64,000 bases of DNA from Paraburkholderia megapolitana (GCF_007556815.1 NZ_CP041745.1:3511001-3575000), one strand, 5' to 3'. Shown: positions 24,957-33,131, counted from the first letter of the stretch. The notes: generated from the letters alone by a model not told the origin. Numbers and translations: made by a program.

Positions 24957-26126
24957 TCAGTGGGTAATGGCTTGCGCCGCATGCATCTCGCTGCGTGCCT
25001 CGCGGGCCGCCTGAAGTTCGCCGCTTGTGAGCCCGCTTGTGAGCCCGCTCGTCAGCCCGCCTGTCAGCCGGCGTCGTTCGCGCACGGCATCGGCGAGGCG
25101 CTCGACGAGTTCGACCGTATCGCTCCAGCCGAGACACGCGTCGGTAATGCTCTGTCCGTACACGAGCGATGCGCCCGGCCCGATGTCCTGACGTCCCTCG
25201 ACCAGATGCGACTCCAGCATCAGGCCAGCGACATGCGACTCGCCATGAGCGAGGCGTTTCGCAATGTCCTCGCACACGCCGATCTGCGCCTGCGCGCGCT
25301 TGCCGCTATTGCCGTGGCTCGCGTCGACAACCACGTGTGCCGGCAAGCCGGCCCGACGCAATTCGGCGCAGGCGGACGCGACGCTCGGCGCGTCGTAGTT
25401 GGGCACCTTGCCGCCGCGCAAGACGACATGCGCGCTGCGATTGCCGCGCGTCGCCACGATTTCGAGTGCGCCGTCGTCGGACGGTGCAAGGTAGTGATGC
25501 GCGCCGCGTGCCGCCTCGACTGCATCGATCGCGATGCGGACGTTGCCGTCGGTGCTGTTCTTGAAGCCGACCGGCGCGGCAAGGCCCGACGCTGTCTGAC
25601 GATGCGTTTGCGATTCGGTAGTGCGCGCGCCGATCGCGCACCACGACACGAGGTCGTCGAGATACGGCACGGTCATCAGATCGAGGAACTCGGTGGCAGC
25701 GGGCACGCCAAGCGCATGAATGTCGACGAGCAGACGACGGGCTACACGCAAACCGGTCTCGATACGAAACGTGCCGTCGAGCATCGGGTCGTTGATCCAG
25801 CCTTTCCAGCCCACTGTCGTACGCGGCTTTTCGAAGTACACGCGCATGACGATCTCGAGCGCGTCGGTGTGCTTGCCGCGCAGTCTGGCGAGACGCGCTG
25901 CATAGTCGAGCGCGGCGTTCGCGTCATGGATCGAACAAGGTCCGACGATCAGCGCGAGGCGATCGTCGTGGCCTGCGAGTATGCGTGCCAGCGACTCCTG
26001 GGTACGACGCACGAGCGCTGCCGCTTCGCCCGTCACCGGTAGCGATGCGCGCAATTGCGCAGCCGTTGAAACGGCGCCCGCGCAAACACGGCTGGGCACG
26101 AACGGCATCTGAGTGAACTGCTCCAT
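24957..26126 (-). CDS. aroG: DAHP synthase, class I (AroG-type), cluster copy
   Basis: The protein has 389 residues. Catalytic motifs are intact: GPCSIHD (metal-ligand cysteine), KPRTTVGWKG (PEP binding), GFKNSTDG, DASHGNSGK (metal-ligand histidine), MLESHLVEG (glutamate) and SITDACLGW (aspartate). It condenses PEP and erythrose-4-phosphate, the first shikimate step. Compared with E. coli AroG it has a C-terminal extension of ~35 residues built on repeated LTSG (from the 12-bp tandem repeat at 25021-25068). First gene of the operon that continues with the Rieske genes. A second copy here is what a pathway that drains chorismate would need. Confidence 0.94.
   Translation of the reverse strand: MEQFTQMPFVPSRVCAGAVSTAAQLRASLPVTGEAAALVRRTQESLARILAGHDDRLALIVGPCSIHDANAALDYAARLARLRGKHTDALEIVMRVYFEKPRTTVGWKGWINDPMLDGTFRIETGLRVARRLLVDIHALGVPAATEFLDLMTVPYLDDLVSWCAIGARTTESQTHRQTASGLAAPVGFKNSTDGNVRIAIDAVEAARGAHHYLAPSDDGALEIVATRGNRSAHVVLRGGKVPNYDAPSVASACAELRRAGLPAHVVVDASHGNSGKRAQAQIGVCEDIAKRLAHGESHVAGLMLESHLVEGRQDIGPGASLVYGQSITDACLGWSDTVELVERLADAVRERRRLTGGLTSGLTSGLTSGELQAAREARSEMHAAQAITH
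25021..25068. repeat. Four 12-bp tandem repeats within the DAHP synthase gene
   Basis: CCGCTTGTGAGC occurs twice exactly (25021-25032, 25033-25044), then as CCGCTCGTCAGC and CCGCCTGTCAGC. On the coding strand the array encodes repeated Leu-Thr-Ser-Gly in the C-terminal tail. The unit is a multiple of three, so copy-number slippage would change tail length without breaking the frame. Confidence 0.85.
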
Positions 26127-26212
26127 GAGAATCCCGCCTTGGACAAATGTTTCGGCTAATCACACCTGCTTTTTCATTTGACCAATTAGAGCGGATCGAA
26201 AGCGACGTCGAT

Positions 26213-26230
26213 ACTGTCAGAACTTGCACT
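26213..26230 (-). promoter_or_regulatory. lux-box-like site 2, upstream of the DAHP synthase/Rieske operon
   Basis: On the minus strand AGTGCAAGTTCTGACAGT followed by ATC. It matches site 1 at 16 of 18 positions over GCAAGTTCTGACAGTATC. Its CAGT end (26213) is 86 bp before the aroG start at 26126 and points towards it. Confidence 0.55.
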
Positions 26231-26252
26231 TAAAAATTTCCCAACGCGATTC

Positions 26253-26270
26253 ACTGATATTTTTCTCAGT
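26253..26270 (+). promoter_or_regulatory. lux-box-like site 3, upstream of the YbgC-type thioesterase gene
   Basis: ACTGATATTTTTCTCAGT, a perfect ACTG-N10-CAGT dyad followed by ATC, as in sites 1 and 2. Its CAGT end lies 87 bp before the start codon at 26358, the mirror image of the distance for site 2 on the other strand. Confidence 0.6.
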
Positions 26271-26357
26271 ATCGTGGCCGTTTTTATTCCACTACCGTTG
26301 TGTCGTGGCAAATCAATTCGATTGTGAAATTACCTAACATTTCCACGGAGACCGATC

Positions 26358-26774
26358 ATGGAAAAGAAGCATTTCGAAACCTCAATTGAAGTCAAGTATC
26401 GCGACACCGATTCGATGGGACACGTGAGCAGCCAGGTGTATTACGACTATTTGCAGCACGCGTATCTGACCTTCATGCATCGTCTTCTGGAGATGCCGTT
26501 CTCGGAGAAGCTGCCGCACATCATGGTGAAGACCGCGTGCGAGTACGTGAAGCCTGCGCAGTACGGCGACACGATCAAGGTGTGCAGCAGCGTGACGCGC
26601 TTCGGCTCGAAGAGCTTCGAGCTCGAGCATCTGATGGTGCGTGGCGACGGCGCCGACGCGGTCGTGGCGAAGGCTTCATCCACACATGTGATGTACGACT
26701 ACTCAAGCAACGCGACGATCCCGGTTCCCGAAGCATTCAAGAATCGCGTGCTGGAATTTCAAGGCGTGCTTTGA
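26358..26774 (+). CDS. YbgC/4-hydroxybenzoyl-CoA-type thioesterase
   Basis: ATG at 26358 with ACGGAGA upstream; 138 residues, normal for the family. The active-site stretch is YRDTDSMGHVSSQVYYDYLQ, with the catalytic aspartate in the DTD of this hotdog class; FGSKSFELEHLMVR is the second family block. It hydrolyses an acyl-CoA, probably an aryl or cyclic one. It is divergent from aroG over a 231-bp region with two lux-box-like sites. Tropodithietic acid clusters also carry a YbgC-type thioesterase (TdaD). Confidence 0.9.
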   Translation: MEKKHFETSIEVKYRDTDSMGHVSSQVYYDYLQHAYLTFMHRLLEMPFSEKLPHIMVKTACEYVKPAQYGDTIKVCSSVTRFGSKSFELEHLMVRGDGADAVVAKASSTHVMYDYSSNATIPVPEAFKNRVLEFQGVL

Positions 26775-27075
26775 TCGTTCGTTTACCAAGATGCGGAGGC
26801 TCTTACTGTGCGCGCCTCCGTGCGGCAAAGGATTGCCGCTATCGCGCAGCGAGCGCGTTGTCGATCGGGATGGCGGCAGGGTAGCGGTTGTCCGCTCGAT
26901 GCCAGCCGCTGCTGCTGCTGATGATGGCGCCCGCCCTGTGCGCTGCCGCAGGTTACGTCCGCTCCGGCACTATCGTGCTACCCCTCGCGTAACACTCATT
27001 CCATACGATCCTGCATCTTCTTCCTGGAAAGCCTCCGGGGCGACAAAGCCGACGCGCCCGGATGCTACCCTGCCT
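26775..27075. other. Non-coding gap with hairpins between thioesterase and LuxR genes
   Basis: About 300 bp. A reading frame across it has no protein-like composition. A perfect hairpin GCGGCAA-agga-TTGCCGC lies at 26822-26839, and a looser CGGAGGC/GCCTCCG pair lies just before it. There is no T-run, so a rho-independent terminator is doubtful. Nothing else recognised. Confidence 0.4.
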
Positions 27076-27318
27076 TTACGCAAATACAATCAAACCGAGC
27101 AGCACCGCTTTCACTACCGCATGGGTCTTATTGGAAGCATCCAGCTTCATGATCGACTTTGCGATGTGAAAATTAATCGTGCGCTCGGTAAGGCCCAATA
27201 TTATTCCGATTTCGTATGATGTTTTTCCCTGTGCCGACCAGCGCAATACCTCACGTTCGCGCAGGCTTAACGGCGAACTGAGATTCAGGAAAAGGGGGCG
27301 CTCAGCTAACTCGTTCAT
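27076..27318 (-). CDS. HTH-only LuxR-family (GerE) regulator
   Basis: ATG at 27318 has GGAG six bases upstream and gives 80 residues; the ATG four codons earlier (27330) has no ribosome site. Nearly the whole protein is the LuxR C-terminal DNA-binding domain: LSLREREVLRWSAQGKTSYE, IILGLTERTINFHI and KLDASNKTHAVVKAVLLGL. It is most like the C-termini of quorum-sensing LuxR proteins (CepR/SolR type), but the acyl-homoserine-lactone domain is absent and an in-frame TGA lies upstream. It may be a free-standing activator, or a remnant. It neighbours a cluster with lux-box-like promoters. Confidence 0.75.
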   Translation of the reverse strand: MNELAERPLFLNLSSPLSLREREVLRWSAQGKTSYEIGIILGLTERTINFHIAKSIMKLDASNKTHAVVKAVLLGLIVFA

Positions 27319-27580
27319 GAGATGCTCCATAGCGGAAAGTGCAGGTACTCAATCGACGCGCGAATCGCGGGTATTTTCAAATGCTTCCAATAATTTTTAT
27401 GTAAGCGAGGTGCTGTCGTCGGGTGGATAGCGACATGCAAAGGTAGAGCGCGCGGTATCGCTACCGATTGTCCCTAGCATACTGAGTGTCAAATTGCTGC
27501 GGAAGACGCGCGCCGCGCAATGTCTCCATGACTCCCACGCACGGTCTGAAACGTGCGGCAGCGCCGCTAAACTTGCGCGT

Positions 27581-28498
27581 TCATTCGATATCGTCGCGCG
27601 AGGAACTACCCTCGATCGCGCAAACATGGCGCAGGCATCCGCGCAACCAGCGATGCGGCCGGTCCTTGTCGAAACGCGGGTGCCATATCTGCGAAACGGT
27701 CAGCTCACCTGTGGTTACCGGTAACGCAAAACTGAACATCCCTACGCGCGATTTCTCCGTTTGCCGCTCGGGCACATTCGCGATCATGTCCGATTGACGC
27801 GCAAGCGACAGCGCAGCAGGAAAACCCGGCACGACGACACTGACTGTGCGTTGCAGACCAATGCCTGCGAGCGCCGAATCGATCGGTCCGCTCTGGTAAC
27901 CGCGACGCGATACGCTGATGTGCTTGAACCCGACATATCGCTGCGCCGTCACTTCGCCTTGCGCGAGCACGTGATCCGCTCGCACGACACCGATGAAACG
28001 ATCGCGAAACAAGGCCTGGATGCGCAATTCCGGCCCGGTGTCGCCGACGACGCCGATCTCGACGTCGACGAGACCATCGCGCAACGCGGCGACATTCTTG
28101 TCGGGTTTGGGCGCGAATCTGACGTGCACGCCGGGTGCGGCCTCGTCGATGTAGCTGATCAGGTTTGCCGCGAAGGTATCGAGAAAACCGTCATTGGCGC
28201 GAATCGTGAAGGTTCGCTCCAGGGTGGCCACGTCGAAGTCGGTGCAGGGATAGAGCACCGAATGCGCATCCTCGACCACCGCACGAACTCGCGTGCGCAG
28301 CTCTAACGCGAGCGGCGTCGGCACAAGCTCACGGCCCGCGCGTACCAGCAGCGGGTCCCCCGTGGTCGCCCGGAGCTTGGCGAGCGAGCGGCTCAATGCG
28401 GACGGACTGAGTTCGAGGCGTTGCGCGGCGCGCGCAACGCTATTTTCCGCCAGCAACGCATCCAGTACGACCAGCAGATTGAGATCGACATAAGCCAT
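27581..28498 (-). CDS. LysR family transcriptional regulator
   Basis: The protein has 305 residues with the helix-turn-helix LDALLAENSVARAAQRLELS, SALSRSLAKLRATTGDPLLV at the N-terminus and RAGRELVPTPLALELR after it, the pattern of the NodD/LinR-like LysR group. The effector domain is full length. It lies between the biosynthetic cluster and leuS and is transcribed away from leuS. It could serve either, or neither. Confidence 0.9.
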   Translation of the reverse strand: MAYVDLNLLVVLDALLAENSVARAAQRLELSPSALSRSLAKLRATTGDPLLVRAGRELVPTPLALELRTRVRAVVEDAHSVLYPCTDFDVATLERTFTIRANDGFLDTFAANLISYIDEAAPGVHVRFAPKPDKNVAALRDGLVDVEIGVVGDTGPELRIQALFRDRFIGVVRADHVLAQGEVTAQRYVGFKHISVSRRGYQSGPIDSALAGIGLQRTVSVVVPGFPAALSLARQSDMIANVPERQTEKSRVGMFSFALPVTTGELTVSQIWHPRFDKDRPHRWLRGCLRHVCAIEGSSSRDDIE

Positions 28499-28627
28499 CG
28501 GCTATCCCATCCATGTGGCGTTCGAGAGATTGGTTTGTGTCGCTAAACAAGGTGCCTCTGTAACGTAAACGGTTGACGTTCGACGTTGAGTAAGAGAGAC
28601 GGGTGTGATGGACTATGGCAGAGAAAA

Positions 28628-28673
28628 TTAAACCTGCATCGGTTTAAATTCGATTCAGGCCGGTTGCCTGAAT
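28628..28673. promoter_or_regulatory. Two adjacent inverted repeats in the LysR-leuS intergenic region
   Basis: TTAAACC-tgcatc-GGTTTAA at 28628-28647, then ATTCAGGC-cggtt-GCCTGAAT at 28653-28673, both perfect. They lie about 130 bp before the LysR start on one side and 420 bp before leuS on the other. The first looks like a protein-binding dyad, the second like a stable hairpin. No T-tract follows. Confidence 0.55.
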
Positions 28674-29032
28674 GACTTCGCGAGACGCGTCCGGGATTCA
28701 GTCCCCACGCGTTATGCGCAGCGGATTATTTCATTTGCCGATGCGAAGGCTTCGACTGAAACGGAACAATCGGGTCGCCGCCAGCCGGCCCCAGATTTAC
28801 ACCCAGCCACAACTCGTGCAAACTCCACTGACCGCATCTCTATCTCCATCTATCCGGACCCTACTGTCCTATGGCGTTCAATATCGTGTTCTGGGCCAAT
28901 ACGAACGGACTTTGCAATCCTCGCCCGGTCACGTCCCTATCTGTCTCCCTCCCTGTCCGCCGACTACCGCCCGGCCGCTGAGCCATGACGTCTTGGCGGC
29001 CGTAGCCGTTCCACGACCGCATTCGCGGATGC

Positions 29033-29054
29033 ATACGGATTAAATACGGATTAA
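29033..29054 (+). repeat. 11-bp perfect tandem duplication before leuS
   Basis: ATACGGATTAA occurs twice head to tail at 29033-29043 and 29044-29054, ending 40 bp before the leuS start codon. It may be two direct half-sites for an activator, or a simple slippage duplication in the leader. Confidence 0.7.
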
Positions 29055-29094
29055 AGCAGCCGGTTGAAACCGTTTCGCCGGCAAGGGGTAACAG

Positions 29095-31620
29095 ATGGCA
29101 TACGATCCAAAGACGATCGAACCCAGGTGGCAAGCCTATTGGGACGAGCATTCGACGTTCCGGGCAGAGATCGATCCAGCGAAAGAGAAGTTCTACGTAC
29201 TGGACATGTTTCCCTACCCATCGGGAGCCGGGTTACATGTCGGACATCCAGAGGGATATACCGCGACCGACATCCTGTGCCGGTATAAGCGTATGCGCGG
29301 TTTCAACGTGCTGCATCCAATGGGCTGGGACAGCTACGGCTTGCCTGCGGAGCGCTACGCGATGCGCACCGGCGTTCATCCGGCCATCACGACGAAACGC
29401 AACATCGAAACCTTTCGCGGCCAGGTCAAGCGATTGGGGTTTTCGTACGACTGGAGCCGCGAGCTGGCCACCACCGATCCAGGCTATGTGCGCTGGACAC
29501 AATGGATCTTCCTGAAGCTGTTCGAACGCGGCCTCGCCTATCAAGCCGAGATGGCGGTGAACTGGTGTCCCGCGCAAAACACCGTGCTCGCCAATGAAGA
29601 GGTGAAAGACGGCAAATACGTCGAGACAGGTGACCCGGTTGTACGTCGTCCGATGCGGCAATGGATGTTGCGTATCACCCGCTACGCCGATCGCCTCATC
29701 GACGATCTGGAGGAACTGGGCTGGCCGGAAAGCGTGAAGGCCATGCAGCGCAACTGGGTCGGCCGATCGGAAGGCGCCGATATCGACTTGCCGATTGCGA
29801 ACAGCAACCATTCGATAACCGTCTTCACGACACGACCGGACACCCTGTTCGGTGCGACCTTTTGCATTCTCGCGCCTGAGCACGAGTTGCTCGCCAGTAT
29901 CGTTACGTCCGACGCGCGCGCTGCTGTCGACACGTACATCGACCAGGCAAAAGCGTTGGACGAAACAGTGCGCAGCGACACCGGGCGCAAGAAGACCGGG
30001 GTGTTTACCGGTGCATACGCCATTAACCCCGCGAACGGGAAGCGCTTGCCGGTCTGGGTCGCCGACTACGTGTTGAGCGGCTATGGCACGGGCGCGATCA
30101 TGGCAGTGCCGGCACACGACCGGCGGGACTACGAGTTTGCGCAGACCTTCAGCTTGCCGATTATCAAGGTCGTCGATGACGGTACCGGCGGCGATATCGC
30201 CGATGCTGCTTACGAAGGCGATGGCCCGATGGTCAATTCCGGCTTCCTGAATGGGCTGCCGACCGCGCAGGCTAAACAGGCGATGTTGCAGTGGCTGGAG
30301 CAGCACGGCGCGGGGCACGCGAAGACGACTTATCGTTTGCGCGACTGGCTGTTCTCGCGTCAGCGTTATTGGGGCGAACCCATTCCAGTCCTGCACCTCG
30401 CGGATGGATCGATCGTGCCGTTACCCGAGGACTCGCTGCCTCTGCTGCCACCCGAACTCGACGATTACAAGCCTGCCGCAGGCGGGGAGCCGCCGCTCGC
30501 ACGCGCAGTGGACTGGGTTCGGACCACCGTGCCGGGCACCGATATCGCCGCAGTGCGCGAGACGAACACGATGCCGCAATGGGCCGGCTCGAGCTGGTAC
30601 TTCCTGCGCTTCCTCGACCCGCACAACGATCGCGAGTTTGTTAGCACGGAAGCCGAGAAGTACTGGATGCCGGTGGACGTCTATGTCGGCGGTACCGAGC
30701 AGACAGTGCTGCATTTGTTGTACGCCCGCTTCTGGCACAAGGTGTTGTACGACATCGGTGTGGTCTCGACTAAAGAACCGTTCCGCAAGCTCTTCAATCA
30801 GGGCATGGTGCTGGCCTTTTCGTACAAGGATGCATCGGGTCGTTACTACGAACCCGATCAGGTGACCGAGCGCGATGGCAAGTATTTCAGCGCAGGCGAG
30901 GAGCTGAGCAGCCAGGTCGAAAAGATGTCGAAGTCGCGCTACAACGTAGTGAACCCGGACGATGTCGTGGAAGAGTACGGCGCGGACTCGTTGCGACTCT
31001 ATGAAATGTTCATGGGGCCGCTGGACGTCGCCAAGCCCTGGCAAACGTCGGGCTTGATCGGCGTTCGCCGTTTTCTCGAACGCGCGTGGCGTATCGTTTG
31101 CGACGACAACGACATGCTGCATCCGTTGATACAGGATGCCTCGAGCTACCCGCAGGAGTTGCTGCGCTTACGCCACAAGACGGTACGCGCCGTGACGGAG
31201 GACATCGAAGGGTTGCGTTTCAACACCGGCATCGCGCGGTTGATGGAGATGGCTAACGTTCTCACACACTCGCCGGTTCGGCCGCGCGAGATCGTTGAGA
31301 CCTTCGTCAAGTTGCTGGCACCGTTCGCACCGCATGTGGCAGAAGAGTTGTGGGGCAAGCTGGGGTACGACGGCACGCTTGCCTATGCTTCGTGGCCGGG
31401 CTTCGATCCTGATCTGTGTGTCGACGAAAGCCATGAATATGTCGTGCAGGTTAACGGCAAGGTGCGTCATCGGTTTCGCGGTGAAACCGGACTCGACGCT
31501 CATGGCCTCATCGTCGCGGCGAAGGCCGAGCCGGAAGTCGGCGCGCTGCTGAAAGGTCGCGACGTGATGAAGGAAATCGCGATTCCTGGTCGACTGGTGA
31601 ATTTTGTTGTTCGGGAGTAG
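29095..31620 (+). CDS. leuS: Leucyl-tRNA synthetase of a non-proteobacterial type (probable second copy)
   Basis: The protein has 841 residues. HIGH motif: [17 protein letters not shown]; the zinc-site region follows at [15 protein letters not shown]; the CP1 editing domain has [13 protein letters not shown] and [24 protein letters not shown] occurs in [17 protein letters not shown]; a complete anticodon-binding and C-terminal domain ends the protein. It charges tRNA-Leu with leucine. The start differs from the usual proteobacterial enzyme (PYPSGKLHMGHVRNY), while [14 protein letters not shown] is the form of a different bacterial clade, so this is probably an extra, transferred copy. A resistant duplicate tRNA synthetase near a biosynthetic cluster can be a self-resistance gene; that role is only a possibility. 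Confidence 0.93.
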   Translation: MAYDPKTIEPRWQAYWDEHSTFRAEIDPAKEKFYVLDMFPYPSGAGLHVGHPEGYTATDILCRYKRMRGFNVLHPMGWDSYGLPAERYAMRTGVHPAITTKRNIETFRGQVKRLGFSYDWSRELATTDPGYVRWTQWIFLKLFERGLAYQAEMAVNWCPAQNTVLANEEVKDGKYVETGDPVVRRPMRQWMLRITRYADRLIDDLEELGWPESVKAMQRNWVGRSEGADIDLPIANSNHSITVFTTRPDTLFGATFCILAPEHELLASIVTSDARAAVDTYIDQAKALDETVRSDTGRKKTGVFTGAYAINPANGKRLPVWVADYVLSGYGTGAIMAVPAHDRRDYEFAQTFSLPIIKVVDDGTGGDIADAAYEGDGPMVNSGFLNGLPTAQAKQAMLQWLEQHGAGHAKTTYRLRDWLFSRQRYWGEPIPVLHLADGSIVPLPEDSLPLLPPELDDYKPAAGGEPPLARAVDWVRTTVPGTDIAAVRETNTMPQWAGSSWYFLRFLDPHNDREFVSTEAEKYWMPVDVYVGGTEQTVLHLLYARFWHKVLYDIGVVSTKEPFRKLFNQGMVLAFSYKDASGRYYEPDQVTERDGKYFSAGEELSSQVEKMSKSRYNVVNPDDVVEEYGADSLRLYEMFMGPLDVAKPWQTSGLIGVRRFLERAWRIVCDDNDMLHPLIQDASSYPQELLRLRHKTVRAVTEDIEGLRFNTGIARLMEMANVLTHSPVRPREIVETFVKLLAPFAPHVAEELWGKLGYDGTLAYASWPGFDPDLCVDESHEYVVQVNGKVRHRFRGETGLDAHGLIVAAKAEPEVGALLKGRDVMKEIAIPGRLVNFVVRE

Positions 31621-31656
31621 CGTTATTCTACGATCATGGTTGACGCGGCAGGCTTG

Positions 31657-31691
31657 GCACTCCTTGCTCGCTTTCCGCGAGCAAGGAGTGC
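31657..31691 (+). terminator. Strong stem-loop terminator after leuS
   Basis: Perfect 15-bp stem GCACTCCTTGCTCGC-tttcc-GCGAGCAAGGAGTGC, 37 bp after the leuS stop, followed by GTTACTTTT. Stem strength and position fit an intrinsic terminator, although the T-run is interrupted. Confidence 0.8.
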
Positions 31692-31775
31692 GTTACTTTT
31701 GGGGCGTCCGGGCGGTATACGACCACCCGCTGTGCGGCAAAATCCGAAAACTGAACCAGGAGCCTGCGTCAATCC

Positions 31776-32477
31776 ATGATTAGCCACTACCCTCAGTTTC
31801 GTAACGGCGCGGCGCGTGGTCTCGTGCATAAGCTCGGCGGTTTGCCTTGGGGATTCCCCACCGGGCGTTGGCCGGTGTGCGAAGAATGTGGCCGACCAAT
31901 GAGCCATCTCGCGCAATTTCCCGGGCAGTCGCTCGACGAACACTCCCCCTCTCTACTGATACCCGCTGATGAAGTCCTGTTCATTTTCAAGTGCGAGTGG
32001 GACAGCGTATGCAGTTTCTGGGAGAGCGATGGTGGAGCCAACGCGATCTTCAGCATTCCGCGCGGGGAGCTGGGCGACTGTTCGACTGAGGCTCCCGTTC
32101 ACGCGAAGGACGGTGCGCCGGAGATTCTTCCGGAACTCGGAGTAGCCAGGTGGCGCGTCGAAGACGATGGTGTACCCGCCGAACTGGAAGACGCTTTCTA
32201 CGACTACGGTCGACACTTCGTTCTACCGAGTGAAATGGCACATCCTCATGATTGGGCTGGCGAGTGGCGAACCAAGTTCTGCGGTGCACCATACTGGACA
32301 GCAAACGGGGCACAGCAGGTGCCACCAGGTCGACTATTGCTACAGATCGACAACTGGGTTCAGATGGACGATGGCAGTTTCAGAGAGGTTGCAAACTTCT
32401 GTTCGGACGGAACGGCGTTCGTCTTTGTCGATCGCTCGCGGACGCCATTGATCTACTCGATGATCATCAACCGCTGA
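31776..32477 (+). CDS. DUF1963-like (YwqG-type) protein
   Basis: The protein has 233 residues. It begins with the family's typical KLGGLPWGFPTGRWPVCEEC, then GRPMSHLAQFPGQ, and ends GRLLLQIDNWV...SDGTAFVFVDRS. The C-x2-C pair (WPVCEECG) may bind zinc. Proteins of this type are cytoplasmic and of unknown function, often accompanied by toxin/immunity or stress genes. No partner is apparent. The first ATG lacks a clear ribosome site. Confidence 0.7.
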   Translation: MISHYPQFRNGAARGLVHKLGGLPWGFPTGRWPVCEECGRPMSHLAQFPGQSLDEHSPSLLIPADEVLFIFKCEWDSVCSFWESDGGANAIFSIPRGELGDCSTEAPVHAKDGAPEILPELGVARWRVEDDGVPAELEDAFYDYGRHFVLPSEMAHPHDWAGEWRTKFCGAPYWTANGAQQVPPGRLLLQIDNWVQMDDGSFREVANFCSDGTAFVFVDRSRTPLIYSMIINR

Positions 32478-32608
32478 GCGTCGATCTCGCGTCGAGCGGC
32501 CCGGTTCAGCCGTTCGACATGGCCGCTCGGTTCGTCGACAATTGCAGCAGAGCGCCACGCTTAGGGGCTCCACACCGGTATCGCATGACTGACTATGGAA
32601 GAGAGCAC

Positions 32609-32995
32609 ATGACCATTCAGTTGCATAACCCAGCCAACATCGTTACACCGTTCTCCCGTTACAGCCATGGCGCATCGGCCCCTGCCACTGCGCGCTGGTT
32701 GCACATCTCCGGTCAGGTCGGTGTCACCCCCGACGGCGCCGTTCCAGAAGACGTGGAGAAGCAGATGGAACTGGCCTGGGACAACCTGTTCGCGGTGCTG
32801 GCCGATGCCGGCATGGCCGTGACGGACCTGGTCAAAGTCGACGGCTTCATTACCCGCGCGGATCTCGTACCGCTCTACCGCACGGTGCGCGAGCGACGCC
32901 TGGCCGGGCATGCGACTGCCTCTACTCTGGTGATCGTCGCGGGTCTCGTCGTGCCGACGCTTCACGTCGAGATTCAGGCTGTCGCGGCGAAGTAG
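32609..32995 (+). CDS. RidA/YjgF family enamine deaminase
   Basis: ATG at 32609 with GAAGAGAG upstream; 128 residues; another ATG eight codons earlier is less well placed. Family marks: LHISGQVGVTPDGAVPEDVE, QMELAWDNLFAVLADAGM, DLVKVDGFITR and, at the end, STLVIVAGLVVPTLHVEIQA. Several residues of the canonical RidA active site (ARTT before the end, and PRxxVEV) are altered: the late motif reads VPTLHVEI without the arginine. So it belongs to an Rid subgroup whose imine-deaminase activity is uncertain. Confidence 0.85.
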   Translation: MTIQLHNPANIVTPFSRYSHGASAPATARWLHISGQVGVTPDGAVPEDVEKQMELAWDNLFAVLADAGMAVTDLVKVDGFITRADLVPLYRTVRERRLAGHATASTLVIVAGLVVPTLHVEIQAVAAK

Positions 32996-33131
32996 GATGG
33001 CAGAAGAGCAACGGTCCACGCGAGCAAGCGCCGCCCGTCAGAGACCTGTTCACTTCACACGCTCCGGCGGCCCGTGAGGTAAACCGCAGATTCGCGAGAA
33101 GCACATAAGGAACCCGCCAGCACGCACGATT

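Larger units (their letters stand above)
28499..29094. other. Long intergenic region before leuS
   Basis: About 600 bp between the LysR gene and leuS without a convincing gene. It holds two consecutive inverted repeats (28628-28673), an 11-bp tandem duplication (29033-29054), and pyrimidine-rich stretches around 28840-28970. A frame at 28672-29043 encodes proline/arginine-rich sequence without family features. The leuS ribosome site AAGGGG lies just before 29095. Confidence 0.5.

Noticed and set aside
25021..25068. Short tandem repeats considered as a possible CRISPR or iteron array
   Set aside because: The units are contiguous, 12 bp long, and lie in frame inside the DAHP synthase gene; there are no spacers.
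24957..26126. The cluster as a simple anthranilate or salicylate degradation operon
   Set aside because: There are no ring-cleavage or beta-ketoadipate genes and no reductase, while DAHP synthase, prephenate dehydratase and an exporter point to biosynthesis.
26791..27219. ORF of 142 codons between the thioesterase and LuxR genes
   Set aside because: It runs antisense into the LuxR gene, has shadow-like composition and no start signals.
28672..29043. ORF of 123 codons before leuS
   Set aside because: Proline/arginine-rich composition without motifs, no ribosome site, and it begins within the hairpin region.
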